64,000 nucleotides of DNA, from positions 992,001 to 1,056,000 of the forward strand of contig NZ_CP069370.1 of assembly GCF_019623905.1 (NCBI RefSeq), written 5' to 3'. The notes beneath the pieces are model-generated. The model worked only from the letters and a program-made list of their open reading frames with translations. It had not been told where the DNA came from and did no database searches. Shown here piece after piece: positions 9,547 to 17,545 of this stretch. A program made the position numbers and the translations under genes. How positions within the stretch are numbered: position 1 is the stretch's first letter; the number at the start of each line of letters is the position of its first letter. The DNA comes from Neotabrizicola shimadae (GTDB lineage: Bacteria > Pseudomonadota > Alphaproteobacteria > Rhodobacterales > Rhodobacteraceae).

Positions 9547-10524
9547 ATGGGCAAGGATGTGGGCCAGCCGCTGACCGATGCGGCGTTCCGGCGGAATGAC
9601 CTGAAGGGTTCGACCTTCGAGGCCAGCTATGCCGGGACGCTGTCCTTCATGCGGCGCAAGTACACCCGTGACCTGACCGGCGTGGATGTGGCGGTAACGG
9701 GCATCCCGCTGGACATCACCGTGTCGAACCGTCCCGGCACGCGCTTTGGCCCGGAGGCGATTCGCCGGGCCACGGCGCAGCACGCCTGGGGGCCGGTCTG
9801 GCCCTGGCGGTTTGACCCGTTCGATACGCTGGCCTGTGTGGATTACGGCGATTGTGAGTGGGACTGGGGCAGCCCCCAGACCATTCCCGATGCGATCACC
9901 GCACATGTGGCGAGCGTGCTTTCCGCCGGGGCTACCACGTTGAACCTGGGCGGCGACCATTTCACCACCTATCCCACCTTGCGCGCGTATGCCGCGAAGT
10001 ACGGACCCTTGGGCATCGTACAGTTCGATGCGCACCGCGATGTGGAAGAGGGCGATGACGGCCGGCTCGATCATGGCAGCATGTTTGCCTATGCCGTTCG
10101 CGAGGGGCTCATCGACCCCAGTCGGTCGGTGCAGGTCGGCATCCGCACCTGTTTCCGCGGCGAGCAAAGCCACGGCATCACCATCCTGCACGCCGACCGC
10201 GTGCATGAGATGGGCGCCGAAGCGGTGGCGCAGGTCATCCGCGAGACGCTTGGGGACGGCCCGTCCTATCTGACCTTCGACATCGACTGCCTTGATCCGG
10301 CGACGGCGCCGGGAACCGGCACGCCGGTGCCCGGGGGGCTAACCAGCTATCAGGCGCTGGCGATCCTGCGCGCGCTGAAGGGCGTGGATTTCACCGGTAT
10401 GGACGTCGTCGAGGTTTCGCCGCCCTACGACCACGCCGAGATGACCTCGAACGCCGCCGCGATGATCGCCATCGAGATGCTGTGCCTGAAAGCCTGGGCG
10501 CAGGGCGCGCGGCCCGATGTCTGA
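9547..10524 (+). CDS. speB: Agmatinase-type ureohydrolase
   Basis: Manganese ureohydrolase of 325 residues, probably agmatine to putrescine plus urea. All metal-ligand blocks are intact: [11 protein letters not shown] (His) near residue 137, [10 protein letters not shown] with DHGSMF near 162-176, and [22 protein letters not shown] near 245. These contrast with the second ureohydrolase at 52673, where two blocks are altered. The start ATG is 9 bp after the aminotransferase. Guanidinobutyrase cannot be excluded on sequence alone. Confidence 0.87.
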   Translation: MGKDVGQPLTDAAFRRNDLKGSTFEASYAGTLSFMRRKYTRDLTGVDVAVTGIPLDITVSNRPGTRFGPEAIRRATAQHAWGPVWPWRFDPFDTLACVDYGDCEWDWGSPQTIPDAITAHVASVLSAGATTLNLGGDHFTTYPTLRAYAAKYGPLGIVQFDAHRDVEEGDDGRLDHGSMFAYAVREGLIDPSRSVQVGIRTCFRGEQSHGITILHADRVHEMGAEAVAQVIRETLGDGPSYLTFDIDCLDPATAPGTGTPVPGGLTSYQALAILRALKGVDFTGMDVVEVSPPYDHAEMTSNAAAMIAIEMLCLKAWAQGARPDV

Positions 10525-10577
10525 TCGGCGTTTCCCCCGTTGCGGTTGCGCCCCCAAGCCGCTATAGACCGCGCCAC

Positions 10578-10654
10578 GCACCCGTAGCTCAGCTGGATAG
10601 AGCGTTGCCCTCCGAAGGCAAAGGCCACACGTTCGAATCGTGTCGGGTGCGCCA
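10578..10654 (+). tRNA. tRNA-Arg (anticodon CCG)
   Basis: 77 nt including encoded CCA. The acceptor stem GCACCCG pairs with CGGGTGC. The D-arm is AGCTCAGCTGGATAGAGC, the anticodon loop CTCCGAA gives CCG, and the T-arm is ACACG-TTCGAAT-CGTGT. It reads the CGG codon. No integrase or att repeat is seen beside it. Confidence 0.97.
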
Positions 10655-10662
10655 GCTTCCCC

Positions 10663-11316
10663 TCAGCCCTTCAGTGCGCCGATCCCGGTCAGGATGATGC
10701 GCTTGACGCTTTCCTTCGCCTCGGCCCATTGCCGGGCGCTCAAGGGCTTGCCGGCGTTCAGCGTCTCGATCTGGTGGCCGAAATCGGCGTAGTGCTGGGT
10801 GGTGGCCCAGAGCATGTACAACAGGTGTCGCGGGTCCACCGGGGCCATCTGTCCTTCGTCGATCCAGCGGCGGATCACCGTGACGCGGCCCTCGGTCCAG
10901 TCGCGCAGCGTGGTTTCCAGATAGTCCTGGATCACCGGCGCGCCGTGCATCACTTCCGATGCCCAGACCTTGGATCCGTGCGGGTGGCGGCGCGAGATCT
11001 CCATCTTGGCGTCGATATAGGCGCCGATCCCTTCCACCGGACCGGGGGCATTGTCCATCGCCTCGGCCGCCTGCAGCCAGATCTCGAAGATGTTGCCCAC
11101 CACCCGGCGGTAGAGGTCTTCCTTGGTGGGGAAGTAGTACAGGAGGTTGGCCTTGGGCAGGCCCGCCATGTCGGCGATCAGCTGGATCGTGGCACCGCCA
11201 AACCCCGCCTCTGCAAAGACCTTCTCCGCAGCTTCCAGGATCAAACGCTCATTCTCGCGCCGGATATCCGTGCGCCTGGCCTGCTTGGTGCGGGAAAAAC
11301 GGGCAGTTTCGGTCAT
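10663..11316 (-). CDS. rutR: TetR-family regulator RutR (pyrimidine-responsive)
   Basis: 217 residues. The N-terminal TetR helix-turn-helix runs from about residue 20 to 66 ([44 protein letters not shown]). The C-terminal half has RutR hallmarks: [28 protein letters not shown] and [22 protein letters not shown], which closely resemble E. coli RutR as I know it. RutR releases DNA on binding uracil or thymine. It is divergent from the hydantoinase operon, and the intervening 132 bp hold two sites matching the RutR palindrome, so it most likely represses that operon and itself. Confidence 0.88.
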   Translation of the reverse strand: MTETARFSRTKQARRTDIRRENERLILEAAEKVFAEAGFGGATIQLIADMAGLPKANLLYYFPTKEDLYRRVVGNIFEIWLQAAEAMDNAPGPVEGIGAYIDAKMEISRRHPHGSKVWASEVMHGAPVIQDYLETTLRDWTEGRVTVIRRWIDEGQMAPVDPRHLLYMLWATTQHYADFGHQIETLNAGKPLSARQWAEAKESVKRIILTGIGALKG

Positions 11317-11347
11317 GCGGGCGCGACGGATGGTCCTGTGATTTTCG

Positions 11348-11363
11348 TTGACCGGTTGGTCAG
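11348..11363. promoter_or_regulatory. RutR operator 1
   Basis: TTGACCGGTTGGTCAG matches the RutR consensus TTGACCA-N2-TGGTCAA at 14 of 16 positions. It lies between divergent rutR and the amidohydrolase gene, 32 bp from the rutR start. Confidence 0.75.
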
Positions 11364-11381
11364 GTTGTGATGCCGTATGAC

Positions 11382-11397
11382 CTGACCATATGGTCAG
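11382..11397. promoter_or_regulatory. RutR operator 2
   Basis: CTGACCATATGGTCAG is a perfect 16-bp palindrome matching the RutR core GACCA-N2-TGGTC. Its centre is 34 bp from operator 1, about three helical turns, so two dimers could bind the same DNA face. It lies 52 bp upstream of the amidohydrolase start. Confidence 0.82.
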
Positions 11398-11448
11398 GAA
11401 GCGAGTCGCCGCAAGGGTCCCGAAGAGACCCGGTCAGGGAGAGCCACC

Positions 11449-12699
11449 ATGTCTGCACCCGGGGAAAACCTGCGCATCAATCCCGCGCGCCTGTGGGACA
11501 GCCTGATGGACATGGCCAAGGTCGGCCCCGGCGTGGCGGGCGGCAACAACCGCCAGACCCTGACCGATGCCGATGCCGAGGGCCGGGCGCTGTTCCAGCG
11601 CTGGTGCGAGGCGGCGGGCATGACCATGGGCGTGGACAAGATGGGCACGATGTTCGCCACTCGCCCCGGCACAGACCCGGCGGCGTTGCCGGTCTACATG
11701 GGCAGCCACCTCGACACCCAGCCCACTGGCGGGCGGTATGACGGGGTGCTGGGGGTTCTCGGCGCTCTGGAAGTGGTGCGCACGATGAACGATCTTGGCA
11801 TCCGTACCAGGCACCCGATCGTTGTGACGAACTGGACCAACGAGGAAGGCGCCCGCTTTGCGCCGGCCATGCTGGCCTCGGGCGTCTTCGCCGGCATCCA
11901 CACCATGGATTACGCCTATGGCCGCACCGACCTGGAGGGCAAGAGTTTCGGCGAGGAGTTGGAGCGCATCGGCTGGGTGGGCAGCGAAGAGGTCGGCGCC
12001 CGCAAGATGCATGCGATGTTCGAACTGCACATCGAGCAGGGCCCGATTCTGGAGGCCGAGGGCAAGGAGATCGGCGTCGTCACCCATGGCCAGGGCCTGT
12101 GGTGGCTGGAAATCACGCTCACCGGCAAGGACGCCCATACCGGTTCGACGCCGATGCACATGCGGGTGAACGCGGGCCTCGGCATGGCGCGCATCACCGA
12201 GCGGGTGCACCAGATCGCCATGAGCCACCTGCCCGATGCGGTGGGGGCGGTGGGGCAGGTGAAGGTATTCCCCAACTCGCGCAACGTGATCCCCGGCAAG
12301 GTGGTCTTCACGGTGGATATTCGCTCGCCGCACCAGGCGAAGCTGGACACGATGAAGGCCGAGGTCATCCGCCACGCCCATGCCGTGGCGGCGGAACTGG
12401 GCCTGGGTTGTTCCATCGAGGAGGTCGGCCATTTCGACCCGGTGGCCTTCGATCCGGCGCTGGTCAAGGTGGTGCGGGGGGCGGCCGAGAAGCTGGGCTA
12501 TTCCCACATGAACATCGTGTCGGGCGCCGGCCACGACGCCTGCTGGGTCAACCGCGTGGCGCCCACGGTGATGATCATGTGCCCCTGCGTGGATGGCCTC
12601 AGCCACAACGAGGCCGAGGAGATTTCCCCGGAATGGGCCGCGGCCGGGACGGACGTGCTGCTGCATGCCGTGCTTGAGGTGGCGGGGGTCGTCGACTGA
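11449..12699 (+). CDS. Zn-dependent M20 amidohydrolase (beta-ureidopropionase / N-carbamoyl amino acid hydrolase)
   Basis: 416 residues, M20-family peptidase fold. Metal-site blocks: GSHLDTQPTGGRYDG near residue 85, TNWTNEEGARFAPAM near 128 (catalytic Glu pair) and FELHIEQGPILE near 193. The dimerisation-domain block is GKDAHTGSTPM near 228, and the last His is in SGAGHDACW near 360. The family cleaves N-carbamoyl groups (beta-ureidopropionate, N-carbamoyl amino acids, allantoate) to amine, CO2 and NH3. The next gene is a hydantoinase/dihydropyrimidinase and the controller is RutR, so beta-ureidopropionase, the third step of reductive pyrimidine breakdown, is the best call. Confidence 0.87.
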   Translation: MSAPGENLRINPARLWDSLMDMAKVGPGVAGGNNRQTLTDADAEGRALFQRWCEAAGMTMGVDKMGTMFATRPGTDPAALPVYMGSHLDTQPTGGRYDGVLGVLGALEVVRTMNDLGIRTRHPIVVTNWTNEEGARFAPAMLASGVFAGIHTMDYAYGRTDLEGKSFGEELERIGWVGSEEVGARKMHAMFELHIEQGPILEAEGKEIGVVTHGQGLWWLEITLTGKDAHTGSTPMHMRVNAGLGMARITERVHQIAMSHLPDAVGAVGQVKVFPNSRNVIPGKVVFTVDIRSPHQAKLDTMKAEVIRHAHAVAAELGLGCSIEEVGHFDPVAFDPALVKVVRGAAEKLGYSHMNIVSGAGHDACWVNRVAPTVMIMCPCVDGLSHNEAEEISPEWAAAGTDVLLHAVLEVAGVVD

Positions 12700-12707
12700 T
12701 GGAGAAG

Positions 12708-12755
12708 CCGGGGGGCCGTCTGCCCCCCGGACCCCCCGAGGATATTGGGGAACGA
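12708..12755. repeat. GC-rich hairpin plus CCCCCCGAGGATATT intergenic repeat
   Basis: CCGGGGGGC (12708-12716) and GCCCCCCGG (12722-12730) form a perfect 9-bp stem with a 5-nt loop. The flank ACCCCCCGAGGATATTGGGG and GAACGAAAGAAGG completes a unit that, from memory, recurs between genes in many Rhodobacterales genomes. Only one copy is in this window. It lies inside an operon with no T-tract, so it is probably an mRNA-processing or repetitive element rather than a terminator. Confidence 0.6.
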
Positions 12756-12786
12756 AAGAAGGCAGGGCCTTCAGGGAGCGAGCCGA

Positions 12787-14238
12787 ATGACCACTATCAT
12801 CCGTAACGGCACCATCGTCACCGCCGACCTCACCTACAAGGCCGACGTGCGCATCGAGAACGGCGTGATCGCCGAGATCGGGCCGAACCTCAAGGGCGGC
12901 ACGGAACTCGACGCCACCGGCTGCTATGTGATGCCCGGCGGCATCGACCCGCATACGCATCTGGAGATGCCCTTTATGGGCACCTATTCGGCCGACGATT
13001 TCGAATCCGGCACGCGGGCGGGGCTGGCGGGCGGCACCACCATGGTGGTGGATTTCGTGCTGCCCGGCCAGGGCCAGGGCCTGATGGATGCGGCCCAGAT
13101 GTGGCACAACAAGTCCGGGCGGGCCTGCGCCGATTACTCCTATCACATGGCCATCACCTGGTGGGGCCAGAAGGTGTGGGAGGACATGTCGGCCTCGGTC
13201 GATGCCGGCATCACCAGCTTCAAGCATTTCATGGCCTACAAGGGCGCTCTGATGGTGAACGATGACGAGTTGTTCGCCTCGTTCCGCCGCGTGGGCGAGT
13301 TGGGCGGCCTCGCCATGGTCCATGCCGAGAACGGCGATGTGGTGGCGGAACTGACCGCGAAACTGCTGGCCGAGGGCAATACCGGCCCCGAGGCCCACGC
13401 CTATTCGCGCCCGCCGCAGGTGGAAGGCGAGGCGACCAACCGCGCCATCATGATCGCCGACATGGCGGGCGTGCCGCTTTATGTCGTGCACACCTCCTGC
13501 GAGGAGGCGCACGAGGCGATCCGTCGCGCGCGCATGCTGGGCAAGCGCGTCTGGGGCGAGCCCCTGATCCAGCACCTGACGCTGGATGAAAGCGAATACT
13601 TCCACCCCGATTGGGACCACGCCGCCCGCCGCGTGATGTCGCCGCCCTTCCGCGACAAGAAGCACCAGGACAGCCTCTGGGCCGGGCTGCAATCGGGCTC
13701 GCTCTCGGTGGTGGCGACCGACCATTGCAGCTTCACCACCGAACAGAAGCGCTTTGGCCTCGGCAACTTCGCCAAGATTCCGAACGGCACCGGGGGGCTG
13801 GAGGACCGGATGCCGATGCTCTGGACGCATGGCGTGAACACGGGCCGGCTGACCCCGAACGAGTTTGTTGCTGTGACCTCAACAAACATCGCCAAGATCC
13901 TGAATTGTTACCCGAAAAAGGGCGCTATTCTGGTGGGCGCCGATGCCGACCTGGTGGTCTGGGACCCGGCGAAGGAAAAGACCATCGGCGCCGCCAGCCA
14001 GCAATCGAAGATCGACTACAACGTGTTCGAGGGGCAGAAGGTGAAAGGCCTGCCGCGCTTTACCCTGACCCGCGGCCATGTGGCGATCCACGACGGCGAG
14101 GTGCGCACCCGCGAAGGCCATGGCCAGTTCGTCGCCCGCGAGCCGCGCCCCGCAGTGAACCGTGCGCTGAGCCAATGGAAAGACCTGACCGCGCCGCGGC
14201 CTGTGGTGCGGACGGGCGTGCCGGCGACGGGGGTGTGA
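12787..14238 (+). CDS. hydA: Dihydropyrimidinase / D-hydantoinase
   Basis: 483 residues, cyclic amidohydrolase with a binuclear Zn site. Metal ligands: GGIDPHTHLEMPFMG near residue 57, the carboxylated lysine in SFKHFMAYKG near 152, VHAENGDVV near 180, VHTSCEEAH near 237, and VATDHCSFTTEQK near 315 (Asp). It hydrolyses dihydrouracil, dihydrothymine or hydantoins to N-carbamoyl acids, the substrates of the preceding amidohydrolase. The ATG at 12787 has GGGAGCGAGCCGA upstream; an ORF start at 12745 lies in the repeat element and is rejected. No dihydropyrimidine dehydrogenase gene is in the window. Confidence 0.92.
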   Translation: MTTIIRNGTIVTADLTYKADVRIENGVIAEIGPNLKGGTELDATGCYVMPGGIDPHTHLEMPFMGTYSADDFESGTRAGLAGGTTMVVDFVLPGQGQGLMDAAQMWHNKSGRACADYSYHMAITWWGQKVWEDMSASVDAGITSFKHFMAYKGALMVNDDELFASFRRVGELGGLAMVHAENGDVVAELTAKLLAEGNTGPEAHAYSRPPQVEGEATNRAIMIADMAGVPLYVVHTSCEEAHEAIRRARMLGKRVWGEPLIQHLTLDESEYFHPDWDHAARRVMSPPFRDKKHQDSLWAGLQSGSLSVVATDHCSFTTEQKRFGLGNFAKIPNGTGGLEDRMPMLWTHGVNTGRLTPNEFVAVTSTNIAKILNCYPKKGAILVGADADLVVWDPAKEKTIGAASQQSKIDYNVFEGQKVKGLPRFTLTRGHVAIHDGEVRTREGHGQFVAREPRPAVNRALSQWKDLTAPRPVVRTGVPATGV

Positions 14239-14240
14239 GG

Positions 14241-14936
14241 GTGAAAGTCGCACTCATCACCGCCGGCGGGTCCGGCATGGGGGCCGCCGCCGCCCGCGCG
14301 CTGGCGGGGGAGGGGTATCGGGTCGGTATTCTGTCCTCATCCGGCAAGGGCGAGGCGCTGGCGGCGGAACTGGGCGGGATCGGCGTGACCGGGTCGAACC
14401 AGGAAGAGGCGGACATCGCCCGTCTGGTGCAGGCGGCCAAGGATCGGTGGGGCCGGGTGGACGTGCTGGTGAACTCCGCCGGCCACGGGCCGCGTGGGCC
14501 TTTGCTGGAGATCAGCGATGCCGACTGGCACAAGGGGATGGAGGTCTATTTCCTGAACGTGGTGCGTGCGACGCGGTTGGTCGTGCCGCTGATGGAGGCG
14601 CAGGGTGGCGGCGCGATCATCAACATCTCAACCGCCTGGGCCTTTGAACCGGCGGCGATGTTCCCGACCTCTGCGGTGGCGCGGGCGGGGCTGGCGGCCT
14701 TCACCAAGATCTTCGCCGATACCTATGCCGCGAAGAACATCCGCATGAACAACATTCTGCCCGGCTGGATCGACAGCCTGCCCAAGACCGACGAGCGCGC
14801 GGCCTCGGTGCCGATGAAGCGATATGGCACGTCGGACGAGATCGCGAAGACCGTGGTCTTCCTCGCCTCGGACGGGGCGGGCTACATCACCGGGCAGAAC
14901 CTGCGCGTGGACGGGGGGCTGACACGGTCGGTATGA
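14241..14936 (+). CDS. SDR-family protein lacking the canonical YxxxK pair
   Basis: 231 residues starting at GTG 14241, 2 bp after the hydantoinase stop. The Rossmann glycine motif TAGGSGMG, VNSAG and NISTAWA are present, as is the C-terminal DGAGYITGQNLRVDGG. At the active site, where FabG-like SDRs have YxxSK, this protein reads FPTSAVARAGL: aligned on the downstream AGL, Tyr becomes Ser and Lys becomes Arg. It is therefore an atypical SDR and may be a non-classical reductase or a binding protein. In this operon a role in reducing malonic semialdehyde, the toxic end product of uracil breakdown, is possible but is only inference. Confidence 0.8.
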   Translation: MKVALITAGGSGMGAAAARALAGEGYRVGILSSSGKGEALAAELGGIGVTGSNQEEADIARLVQAAKDRWGRVDVLVNSAGHGPRGPLLEISDADWHKGMEVYFLNVVRATRLVVPLMEAQGGGAIINISTAWAFEPAAMFPTSAVARAGLAAFTKIFADTYAAKNIRMNNILPGWIDSLPKTDERAASVPMKRYGTSDEIAKTVVFLASDGAGYITGQNLRVDGGLTRSV

Positions 14937-15034
14937 GCCCAGCCCGGAACCAATGCCTCCGGCCCTTGCGCCAGCATGTCCGCAGCCTGGACGCGCGGCA
15001 CGACGGATCCGTGTCCCGCGCTTGCGGGGGGCGT

Positions 15035-15205
15035 TCAGTGGGCTTCTGCCTGCAACGTGGTCGGCAACTCACTGGCCAGGGCCGCCTCGACCCGCGCATC
15101 GCAATACGCGGTCCGGGGCGGCGGCGCGAAGGTCAGGATGGCGCTGTCGAGATCCAGGTCTTCCATGTCCTCGGGCTCGGGTGCGAAGGCGAGAGTGCTT
15201 TGCAT
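15035..15205 (-). CDS. Small acidic hypothetical protein, antisense inside the operon gap
   Basis: 56 residues (MQSTLAFAPEPEDMEDLDLD...). The ATG at 15205 is preceded by AAAGGAGA at ideal spacing on the minus strand. The sequence is acidic in the N-terminal half and shows no signal peptide, TM segment or recognised motif. It fills most of the 439-bp gap between the SDR and ABC genes and is transcribed against the operon. The rest of the gap shows no gene that I can support. Confidence 0.55.
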   Translation of the reverse strand: MQSTLAFAPEPEDMEDLDLDSAILTFAPPPRTAYCDARVEAALASELPTTLQAEAH

Positions 15206-15375
15206 CGGTCGTCTCCTTTTGCTGGTGACATGGGAAATCCGGCGGGTCACCGCAATCTTGCCAGCCGCCGGCAACGGGAATGTGAAGGCGCCATCATCCC
15301 GGCCATCGACGTCCGGGCGCAAACTCAACCCGAAGCAGCCGGAAACAGCATGACGACAGACGGGAACAGCCGGCG

Positions 15376-16173
15376 ATGAAGGACACCCTTACCCAAACCA
15401 CCCCGGTGATCGAGGCACGCGGCCTGAACCTGGTGTTCCAGACGAATGACGGCCCGGTCCAGGCGCTGAGGGACGTGAACCTGACGATCTCGAAGGGGGA
15501 TTTCGTCAGCTTCATCGGCCCTTCGGGTTGCGGCAAGACCACCTTCCTGCGTTGCGTGGCGGCCTTGGAACACCCGACCGGGGGTACGCTCACGGTAAAT
15601 GGCCTGACGCCGGACGAGGCGCGTCGCAAGCGCGCCTATGGCTATGTCTTCCAGGCGGCCGGGCTTTACCCCTGGCGCACGATTGCGAAGAACATCTCGC
15701 TTCCGCTTGAGATCATGGGATTTTCCGCGCAGGACCAGGCCGCGCGGGTTGAACGGGTCCTGGACCTGGTGGAACTGTCGGGCTTTGGCAACAAGTACCC
15801 CTGGCAGCTTTCAGGCGGGATGCAGCAGCGCGCCTCCATCGCCCGGGCGCTGGCCTTCGATGCCGATATCCTGTTGATGGACGAACCCTTCGGGGCGCTG
15901 GACGAGATCGTGCGCGACCGCCTGAACGAAGAGGTGCTCAAGCTCTGGGCCCGCACCGAAAAGACCATCGGCTTCGTCACCCATTCCATTCCCGAAGCGG
16001 TCTATCTTTCCACCAAGATCGTGGTCATGTCGCCGCGGCCTGGCCGGATCACCGATGTGATCGACAGCCCGCTTCCGCGCGAACGGCCGCTCGACATCCG
16101 TGACAGCCGCGAGTTCATCGAGATTGCCCACCGCGTGCGCGAGGGGCTTCGGGCGGGGCACAGCTACGAATGA
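15376..16173 (+). CDS. ABC transporter ATP-binding protein (NrtD/SsuB/TauB class)
   Basis: 265-residue single nucleotide-binding domain: Walker A GPSGCGKT near residue 54, Q-loop VFQAAGLYPW, signature LSGGMQQR near 143, Walker B DILLMDEPFGALD and H-loop VTHSI. The 'LYPWRTI' and 'GMQQR' variants typify the nitrate/taurine/riboflavin-precursor importer class. It serves the two permeases at 17546 and 19522 and the NMT1-like binding protein at 20412. The stop overlaps the next start (ATGA). Confidence 0.92.
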   Translation: MKDTLTQTTPVIEARGLNLVFQTNDGPVQALRDVNLTISKGDFVSFIGPSGCGKTTFLRCVAALEHPTGGTLTVNGLTPDEARRKRAYGYVFQAAGLYPWRTIAKNISLPLEIMGFSAQDQAARVERVLDLVELSGFGNKYPWQLSGGMQQRASIARALAFDADILLMDEPFGALDEIVRDRLNEEVLKLWARTEKTIGFVTHSIPEAVYLSTKIVVMSPRPGRITDVIDSPLPRERPLDIRDSREFIEIAHRVREGLRAGHSYE

Positions 16174-16688
16174 CCATGCGCTTCGCCCTTGCCGCCCTGG
16201 CGGCCCTGATGCTGACAACGCCGGTCGCGTCCGAGACGCTGGTGGATGCCTATGGCCTGGGCAACCACAAGCCGGTGCCCGAGGAATGGACGAAGATAGA
16301 CGAGGAACTTTCGATCCGCGCCCGCATCGTGAAGGGCAAGAAGGGCTCGCTGGCCCCGGTCGTGCAGGCCGGCCAGACGCTGACGCTGGACCTGGCCTTT
16401 TACGTCCAGCCGGGCGCCAAGGACCGGCCCATTCGCCTGACCTGCTCGGTTTTCTTCTACGACGCGCGGGGCGAAGGATCGGACGAGGTTCTGACCGACG
16501 AGCCCTGCTATGAAGGCCGGCTGCACGACGGGCTGGAACAGTTCCAGCCGCTGGACCTGAACTTCCGCTTCAAGCCGCGCGCCTCCGACCCGAAGGGCAC
16601 AAGCGCGGTTGTGGTGCGCGTGAAGGATACGGTGATCGGCGACGGCGTGGCGCTGGCGCCGACCTACAACTGGCAGGGCGGGCGGTGA
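16170..16688 (+). CDS. Periplasmic protein of unknown function, paralogue of the gene at 17017
   Basis: 172 residues with a clear signal peptide (MTMRFALAALAALMLTTPVASE). The mature domain is beta-rich with two Cys (LTCSVFFYD, DEPCYEG) that could form a disulfide. The C-terminal block FRFKPRASDPKGTSAVVVRV..APTYNW closely parallels FRPTDDDPDGTSGVRIDI..MPTYGF in the protein at 17017, so the two are paralogues flanking a small membrane protein. It overlaps the ATPase stop by 4 bp. I do not recognise the family. Its place in an importer operon suggests an accessory role in substrate handling in the periplasm. Confidence 0.8.
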   Translation: MTMRFALAALAALMLTTPVASETLVDAYGLGNHKPVPEEWTKIDEELSIRARIVKGKKGSLAPVVQAGQTLTLDLAFYVQPGAKDRPIRLTCSVFFYDARGEGSDEVLTDEPCYEGRLHDGLEQFQPLDLNFRFKPRASDPKGTSAVVVRVKDTVIGDGVALAPTYNWQGGR

Positions 16689-17020
16689 TGGGCGGCGCGC
16701 TTCCCTGGCTCGCGGCCTCCACCGTGGTGTTCGTGGCGGCCAATGCCGTGCTGAAGACCTACGCCACGCAGGGCGGCCCCTGGGTGCTGGCCGGGGCGCT
16801 GGCGCTGTTCTGCATCGGCAATACGTTGATGGTGCAGGTGATGCGCACCAGCGGGCTTGGCCTTGCCATATCGCTTTCGGCGGTTTTCCAGCTGGTCGCG
16901 ATCAGCCTGATGGCGATGGTGGTGTTCGGCGAACGGCCCACGGCGCTGCAACTGGCCGGCATGGGTCTTGGACTGGTCGCGGTGACGATGATCGTCTGGC
17001 CGCAGGGAGGCGAGGTATGA
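16688..17020 (+). CDS. Small four-TM membrane protein, EamA/SMR-like
   Basis: 110 residues with four predicted hydrophobic helices (LPWLAASTVVFVAANAVLKTYA; WVLAGALALFCIGNTLMVQVM; GLAISLSAVFQLVAISLMAMVVFGE; LAGMGLGLVAVTMIVWP). The FGERPT..QLAGMGLGLVAV end is typical of EamA/SMR half-transporters. ATG 16688 overlaps the preceding TGA by one base; a GTG at 16685 is an alternative. It lies between two paralogous periplasmic proteins. It could export a pathway by-product or assist the ABC permeases (inference). Confidence 0.75.
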   Translation: MGGALPWLAASTVVFVAANAVLKTYATQGGPWVLAGALALFCIGNTLMVQVMRTSGLGLAISLSAVFQLVAISLMAMVVFGERPTALQLAGMGLGLVAVTMIVWPQGGEV

Positions 17021-17532
17021 GGAACATCATCGCGGCGTGTCTCGTGGCGGTGCTGCCCCTTGCGGCGGCAGCCGGCATTGTCGGGCAGGGCAGAGACCTT
17101 GGCCCCACCGCCGCGCCCATGCCCGAGGATCTGAACCTCATGAAGAACGGCCTGCGCGTCGGTGCCCGCGTGGTGATGGACAGCAGCGAAGACCTTGCCC
17201 TGACATCGGCGCCCGGAGACCGCCTGCGCTTCGAAGCCGGCTTCTTGCCAGGGGCCGACCTTCCGGCGGGAACCGTAGCACTGGACTGCACCCTGCGCTT
17301 CGTCGGTGCCGATGGCACCCTGTCCGACCCGGTCAAGCAGGGCACCTGTTTCGACGGCAAGCGCGATGTGGCCAAGGGCGAATGGCTGCTTCTGGATGTC
17401 ACCACCGTCTTCCGCCCCACCGATGATGACCCCGATGGCACCAGCGGCGTCCGGATCGACATCACAGACACCGTCTCGGGCGCCCGGCTCACCCTGATGC
17501 CCACCTATGGGTTCAGCGGAGGCAAGCAGTGA
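17017..17532 (+). CDS. Periplasmic protein of unknown function, paralogue of the gene at 16170
   Basis: 171 residues with a signal peptide (MRNIIAACLVAVLPLAAAAG). Two mature Cys occur at positions comparable to the paralogue (LDCTLRF, GTCFDG), and the same C-terminal DDPDGTSGVRIDI...TLMPTYGFSGG pattern is present. The 4-bp overlap (ATGA) with the small membrane protein marks tight coupling. No known domain is recognised; the duplication suggests a heterodimer or two-ligand arrangement. Confidence 0.8.
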   Translation: MRNIIAACLVAVLPLAAAAGIVGQGRDLGPTAAPMPEDLNLMKNGLRVGARVVMDSSEDLALTSAPGDRLRFEAGFLPGADLPAGTVALDCTLRFVGADGTLSDPVKQGTCFDGKRDVAKGEWLLLDVTTVFRPTDDDPDGTSGVRIDITDTVSGARLTLMPTYGFSGGKQ

Positions 17533-17545
17533 ACAGGGACGACGC

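Noticed and set aside
10578-11316. tRNA-Arg as an integration site
   Set aside because: No integrase gene, no direct repeat of the tRNA 3' end, and ordinary chromosomal genes on both sides.
11434-13830. 798-codon open frame antisense to the hydantoinase genes
   Set aside because: Composition is a reverse-complement artefact of the GC-rich coding strand; it crosses the RutR-controlled genes on the other strand.
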